From assembly GCF_029255145.1 (NCBI RefSeq), contig NZ_JAPUVQ010000112.1, positions 4,090 through 68,089 of the forward strand: 64,000 nt of DNA, read 5' to 3'. The notes under the pieces were generated by a model that was not told the origin of the DNA, did not search any database, and was given only the letters and a program-made list of their open reading frames with translations. The position numbers and the translations under genes were made by a program. This stretch comes from Accumulibacter sp003538495 (GTDB lineage Bacteria > Pseudomonadota > Gammaproteobacteria > Burkholderiales > Rhodocyclaceae). Below are positions 59,912-64,000 of this stretch, in pieces (position 1 is the stretch's first letter; each line of letters starts with the position of its first letter).

Positions 59912-61222
59912 CCTGGCACCGCTTTCAGCGCTTTCACCCCGTTCACCCTGAAATCGGTCGATCGCTCGCCGCCAGCGCCGACGGCGATGGTGGCGAGAAT
60001 TGCCGTCAGCAGACGCCAGGCATGCCCCACCGAGTCGATCTCGACGCGCTCGCCAGGCGCGTGCGCGCCGCGTATCGTCGGTCCGAACGACAGCATCTCG
60101 AGACCAGGGTGACTGGCCGCAATGAGGCCGCATTCGAGGCCGGCATGGATCACCTGCACCCGGGAGTCCTCGCCAAACTCCCGCTGGTAAGCCGACTGGC
60201 AGAGCGCCAGCAACGGCGAAACAGGATTCGGCGCCCAGCCCGGATACTCGCCACTTTTCTCGGCGACCGTCCCCGACAGCGCGAAGAGGCTGACGATCTC
60301 GTCGGCCAGCTCACGGCGGCCACTCTCGGTCAGCGAGCGGACCATGAAGTTGCAGCTGCCGCCGTCCGGCGTCAGCGCGACCATGCCCACCTTGTTCGAC
60401 GTATCGACGACGCCGGGGACGCTCCTGCTCCAGCGCCGAACGCCGTGCGGCGCGGCGTGCATCGGCGCTCGAGGTCGCGCAGGACGCGCACCAGCAGCTT
60501 GATGGCGTTGCCGCGCTGAAGGTGGATGTCGACGCCGGAATGGCCGCCACGCAAGCCGCGCAGAGCGATCCGCCAGACCGTGAGGGCGGCTGGCAGACGT
60601 TCCGGCGCGCTGTCCCGGCGCACATCGACATCGAGTCCGCCTGCGCAACCCACGAAAAACTCGCCCCATTCCTCGGTATCCAGATTGAGCAACAGGCGGC
60701 CGTGCAGCAGCCCGGGCTGCAGTCCGCGCGCGCCACCCATGCCGGCTTCCTCGTCTACCGTCAGCAAGGCTTCGATCGGGCCATGGATCAGCGACCCATC
60801 CTCGAGAACGGCCAGGATCAGGGCGACGCCGACGCCGTTGTCGGCACCAAGCGTCGTCTCGTCGGCGACCAGCCAGCCATCACGACGAAGCGGCCGAATC
60901 GGGTCGCGGGAAGAATCGTGCGCTGTTCCCCGGTCGTTCTGCCAATCCTGCTGGCAAACCATATCGAGGTGAGCCTGTAGAACGACTCCGGGCGTGTCCT
61001 GCATGCCGGCGCTGGCCGCCTTGCGGATCAGCAGGTTGCCCACCGCATCGACCGTCGCCGACAGTCGCCTGGCCAGCGCCCACTGCCGCAGATGGTCGCG
61101 CCGCGGCCCCTCCGCTTCGACTGGCGTGGAATACGGCAGCGCGTCGCGAAGTGCTCCCACACGGCTGCCGGCTGCAGGTCGGAGAAGACCGGGTCGATAC
61201 GGGCTTGCGCCATGTTGTTCAT
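59908..61222 (-). pseudogene. pepD: pepD-like aminoacyl-histidine dipeptidase (M20C), frameshifted with an internal deletion
   Basis: PepD sequence is spread over three frames. The N-terminus (DLQPAAVWEHFATRCRIPRQ) is followed, after a one-base loss near 61115, by LIRKAASAGMQDTPGVVLQA, the metal phrases QAHLDMV, GADNG and DEEAG, NLDTEEWGE, and GGHSGVDIHL. A second break at about 60450-60464 moves to the third frame (PHGVRRWSRSVPGVVDTSNK, IHAGLECGL, ESVGHAW-like end). Compared with E. coli PepD, some 85-90 codons of the dimerisation/lid region are missing at that point. This is a pseudogene or contains sequencing errors. The intact enzyme is a zinc dipeptidase for Xaa-His peptides. Confidence 0.85.
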
Positions 61223-61445
61223 GTCAGTTGGACGGATGGTCGGGAGGTCGAGGCGAGCAGCATACGCAAATCGGCCCCGCGCTTCCAGAATCACATTGGG
61301 CTACGCCAGGCCGATGCCCCCACGCCAACCCACCGACCACCGGCAGGCACGGCGCACGCCGCGCAGATCTAGGACGCCAGGGGCACAACCGTTACCATGA
61401 TCGCTGCGCCCGATCGCGCAAGCTGACCACCGGGAGACGGCAACG

Positions 61446-63110
61446 ATGCTGGCGTGGCTGAAGCACTACCGACGCGAATTGCTGGCCGGCGATATCGGCG
61501 CCGGGATCATCGTCGCCATGATGTTGATTCCGCAGGGCATGGCCTACGCCATGGTTGCCGGCCTGCCACCGGTGACCGGCTTGTACGCCAGCATCCTGCC
61601 GCCGATCGCCTATGCGCTGTTCGGCAGCAGCATGGTGCAATCGGTCGGGCCGATGGCCATCACCTCGCTGATGATCGGCACCGCGCTGGCGCCCCTGGCG
61701 CCCTCCGGGTCGGCGCTAAGTGTGCTGCTGGCCGGCCAGATGGCGCTGATCGCCGGCGCGATGCTGTTCCTGAGCGGCTTGCTCCGGCTCGGCTTCGTCG
61801 CCAGCCTGCTCAGCCAACCGGTGATGAGCGGCTTTACCACCGGCGCCGCCTTGTTGATCGCCAGCGGCCAGATCGAGGCGCTGCTCGGTGGCGGGCTGGC
61901 CTCTATCCATCGCCCCAGCGCCGTCATCGGTCTGAGTTCGCTGCTGGCCCTGTGGCTGGCGAAGCGTTATCTGGTGCGCGGGCTGGCGGCTCTGGGAATG
62001 GCCGGGCGACTGGCGGACACGCTGTCCAGACTGGCACCGGTGGCGGTGCTGGTCGTCGCCACGGCCACGGTCGCGGCGTTCGGCCTGGCGCCGGCCGGAG
62101 TGAAAGTGGTCGGCGAGATTCCTGCCGGCATGCCGGCCATTGCCCTGGCCGTGTCAGCCGAGCATTGGCGGCCCTTGCTCTTCCCATCGCTGCTGATTGC
62201 CTTCATGATCTTTCTGTCGAGTCAGGCTGCGGCGCAGTCACTGGCGCACCGGCGCGGCGAGCGGATCATCACCAATCATGAGCTGCTCGGACTCGGCGCG
62301 GCCAATGTCGCCGCCGCGCTGTCCGGCGGTTTCGCGGTTACCGGCAGCATCTCGCGGTCGGCAGTGAATTTCAGCGCCGGCGCCAACACGCCCCTGGCCA
62401 GCGTCATTTCGGCCGGATTGATCGTTCTGGCGCTGTCGGTGCCGACCACTTGGCTGTCGCTCCTGCCGCTGCCGGCACTGGCGGCGACGATCATTCTGGC
62501 GGTGCTCGGGATGATCGACTTTACTACCCTGAAGGACGCCTGGCGCTACGACCGCAGCGATGCCGGCGCCTTGCTGGCGACCACCGCCGGCGTGCTGCTG
62601 CTCGGCATCGAGCAAGGCGTGATCCTCGGCGTCGTGCTGTCGCTGGCGACGGTCATCTGGCGCGCCAGTCGGCCGCACATCGCTGTCATCGGCCGGATTC
62701 CCGGCAGCGAACACTTTCGCAATATCGAACGACACCAGGTGGAAACGCTGCCCGAGGTGCTGATCGTGCGCGTCGACGCCGACCTGTTTTTTGGCAACGT
62801 CGACGCGGTGGTCAACCACCTCAACCAGTTGCTCAAGGTACGCGCGGCCAACGGCCTGCCGACGCGCCACGTGGTGCTGGTCATGTCGGCGGTCAGCCTG
62901 GTCGACACCACCGGCCTCTACGCGCTCGGCGAGATCAACCGCAGCCTCGGGAAGGACCAGATCAAGCTGCATCTGGCCGAGGTCAAGGGGCCCGTCATGG
63001 ATCGCCTGCTGCGCAGTGATCTGGTCAACCGGCAACTCAGCGGGCGGGTGTTTCTCAGCACGGCCGACGCCTTTCGCTGCCTGGACGACGAGCATTCGCC
63101 GACGACCTGA
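61446..63110 (+). CDS. SulP family anion transporter with STAS domain
   Basis: 554 residues. It has the SulP membrane domain (GIIVAMMLIPQGMAYAMVAG, LPPVTGLYASILPPIAYALF, GGFAVTGSISRSAVNFSAGA) with about 10-14 helices, then a C-terminal STAS domain (about 430-545: EVLIVRVDADLFFGNVDAVV, VLVMSAVSLVDTTGLYAL). Family members are sulfate permeases or chloride/bicarbonate exchangers; the substrate is not evident. GGGAG precedes the ATG. It is divergent from pepD across a 223-bp gap in which I see no clear motif. Confidence 0.93.
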   Translation: MLAWLKHYRRELLAGDIGAGIIVAMMLIPQGMAYAMVAGLPPVTGLYASILPPIAYALFGSSMVQSVGPMAITSLMIGTALAPLAPSGSALSVLLAGQMALIAGAMLFLSGLLRLGFVASLLSQPVMSGFTTGAALLIASGQIEALLGGGLASIHRPSAVIGLSSLLALWLAKRYLVRGLAALGMAGRLADTLSRLAPVAVLVVATATVAAFGLAPAGVKVVGEIPAGMPAIALAVSAEHWRPLLFPSLLIAFMIFLSSQAAAQSLAHRRGERIITNHELLGLGAANVAAALSGGFAVTGSISRSAVNFSAGANTPLASVISAGLIVLALSVPTTWLSLLPLPALAATIILAVLGMIDFTTLKDAWRYDRSDAGALLATTAGVLLLGIEQGVILGVVLSLATVIWRASRPHIAVIGRIPGSEHFRNIERHQVETLPEVLIVRVDADLFFGNVDAVVNHLNQLLKVRAANGLPTRHVVLVMSAVSLVDTTGLYALGEINRSLGKDQIKLHLAEVKGPVMDRLLRSDLVNRQLSGRVFLSTADAFRCLDDEHSPTT

Positions 63111-63129
63111 TTCGTCGCGGACTTGGCCG

Positions 63130-63420
63130 GTGTTTAAGATACCAAACCGGCAAGCCGGCTTGGGCGAGCACGCGGGCGACGCTGTCGCGATGCACATGCA
63201 GTTGGCTGGCGATGGTGCCAACACGCCAGCGTTCGGCGTGGGTGTGATGGCCGCGTGAGCTATCTTGATAGCGGCGACCCGAGGCACGGATGGACTGTCG
63301 GCGTGCCTCGTCGGCGCAGCGCGTGGTGCAGTAGCGCTGGCCACGATCGCAGTGGCTGCAAATGAGGCTATGCGGCAACCGGCGCAGTGGTAGCGTCTTC
63401 CAGGGAGATCCATTGGCCGT
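63130..63420 (-). pseudogene. Chimeric remnant of an IS21-type element
   Basis: The first half (ICSHCDRGQRYCTTRCADEA, then RRYQDSSRGHHTHAER) looks like the small Cys/Arg-rich ORF that accompanies some IS21-type elements. It is joined directly to WRVGTIASQLHVHRDSVARV then LAQAGLP, which is like the helix-turn-helix start of an IstA-type transposase. The two parts belong to separate genes in the intact element, so an internal deletion has fused them. The rest of the transposase and istB are absent. Confidence 0.5.
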
Positions 63421-63435
63421 CCCGGCCAATGGGAA

Positions 63436-63923
63436 TCTGACCGCGAGCTGCGCTTCGTGAAATACCAAGCAGGCAACGTCGCCGCTGTGGGGGCTACGGG
63501 GCGCGACATCGGCTCTGGCTTGGCCGTTGGTACCGGTGTCGCGCCTGCGTTTCCACCGGCCGCTCGGCTTTCTACCGCATCGGCCCCGCGAACGCCACTG
63601 CTGCGCCGGTCATGCCGGACCCCAGATCCGATCCCGTTCAAACCCCGTGCGTCAATACCCGGCGGCGCTCACCGATCCCTCGCCGCCCATCCCTGCCGCG
63701 CTTCGCTTGCCAGACGACGATTTGCTGCGCAAACCGTCCGCCGGGAGCCCTGCTGGCGGCAGACCGGAAAAACGGCCTATTGATGCTTGGTTGAAATTCA
63801 AGACCCAAAGCAAACCGACCGGTCTTCCCACCGCGTCAGGTCGTCGACGCCAGATTTCTACGGAAGGGCGCCGCCGCTAACAACTTCAGATTTCCTGATC
63901 TCGGAGGAAACCCGGTTGGCACT
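63436..63923. other. Region without a recognisable gene
   Basis: Open frames here (for example 63527-63880 on the plus strand) are rich in Pro, Arg and Ser and resemble nothing known. The stretch lies between the IS21 remnant and a gene end at the window edge, and is probably decayed DNA. Confidence 0.4.
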
Positions 63924-64000
63924 TTAGACGAGGGCGAAGGTCATTCTTGCCCCGGTTTCCGGATGCGGGAAATCTTGCAGGGTGAGTTCCTCGAGGAGCG
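63924..64000 (-). CDS. 3' end of an unidentified gene, cut by the window edge
   Basis: On the minus strand the last 24 codons read LLEELTLQDFPHPETGARMT, then FALV and TAA at 63926-63924. The codon choice and lack of stops look like real coding sequence. The family cannot be named from this fragment; a transposase is possible given the IS remnant nearby. Confidence 0.4.
   Translation of the reverse strand, partial: LLEELTLQDFPHPETGARMTFALV

Noticed and set aside
63457..63880. Overlapping plus-strand frames near the right edge
   Set aside because: Low-complexity Pro/Arg/Ser translations without ribosome sites or family resemblance.

Overview
The window is G+C-rich DNA (about 68-75% in most lines counted by hand) with gene content typical of a free-living betaproteobacterium. 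I would guess Rhodocyclales, Candidatus Accumulibacter-like. That guess rests on family content (a LEPR-XLL giant protein, a DUF3820 protein, a TIR-NACHT-WD40 protein, IS66- and IS21-type remnants), not on a marker gene. No rRNA, tRNA or CRISPR array was found.

Region 1 (0.3-38.9 kb) is one uninterrupted gene for a protein of about 12,857 residues. It starts with a LEPR-XLL leader and continues through 16 tandem two-part PPC-like repeats, 23 CARDB-like repeats, a TIG-like domain and an unusual helical segment. Next come a beta-propeller, nine putative-Ig (He_PIG-like) repeats, a YD-type stretch, a dockerin-like calcium motif and a second propeller. A block of clearly lower G+C then carries a peptidoglycan-binding-like motif and a LAS-type (M15-like) zinc peptidase motif. 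The protein ends with a matrixin-like metalloprotease motif, cadherin-like repeats and a short C-terminal tail. It looks like a secreted or surface adhesin with built-in hydrolases. No secretion genes lie beside it in the window.

Region 2 (39.1-41.6 kb) holds the ABC-F ATPase uup and an IS66 remnant. Region 3 (41.6-48.4 kb) is a seven-gene minus-strand cluster: a QorB-like reductase, a DODA-type dioxygenase, cytochrome b561, two YceI proteins, a CDGSH iron-sulfur protein and a RutE-like nitroreductase. A LysR regulator is read divergently from it, and an MFS transporter overlaps the regulator tail to tail. The set suggests a LysR-controlled redox, quinone or aromatic-compound operon.

Region 4 (48.6-53.4 kb) encodes a 1600-residue TIR-NACHT-pentapeptide-WD40 protein, an NLR-like STAND NTPase. 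Its 14 WD40 repeats are nearly identical and differ at only a few positions. This is the best candidate for a defence or allorecognition system in the window.

Region 5 (53.6-64 kb) holds a large MscS-family channel, aconitase AcnA, a DJ-1/PfpI protein, a DUF3820 protein coupled to a broken pepD, a SulP transporter, a chimeric IS21 remnant and the 3' end of an unidentified gene at the right edge.
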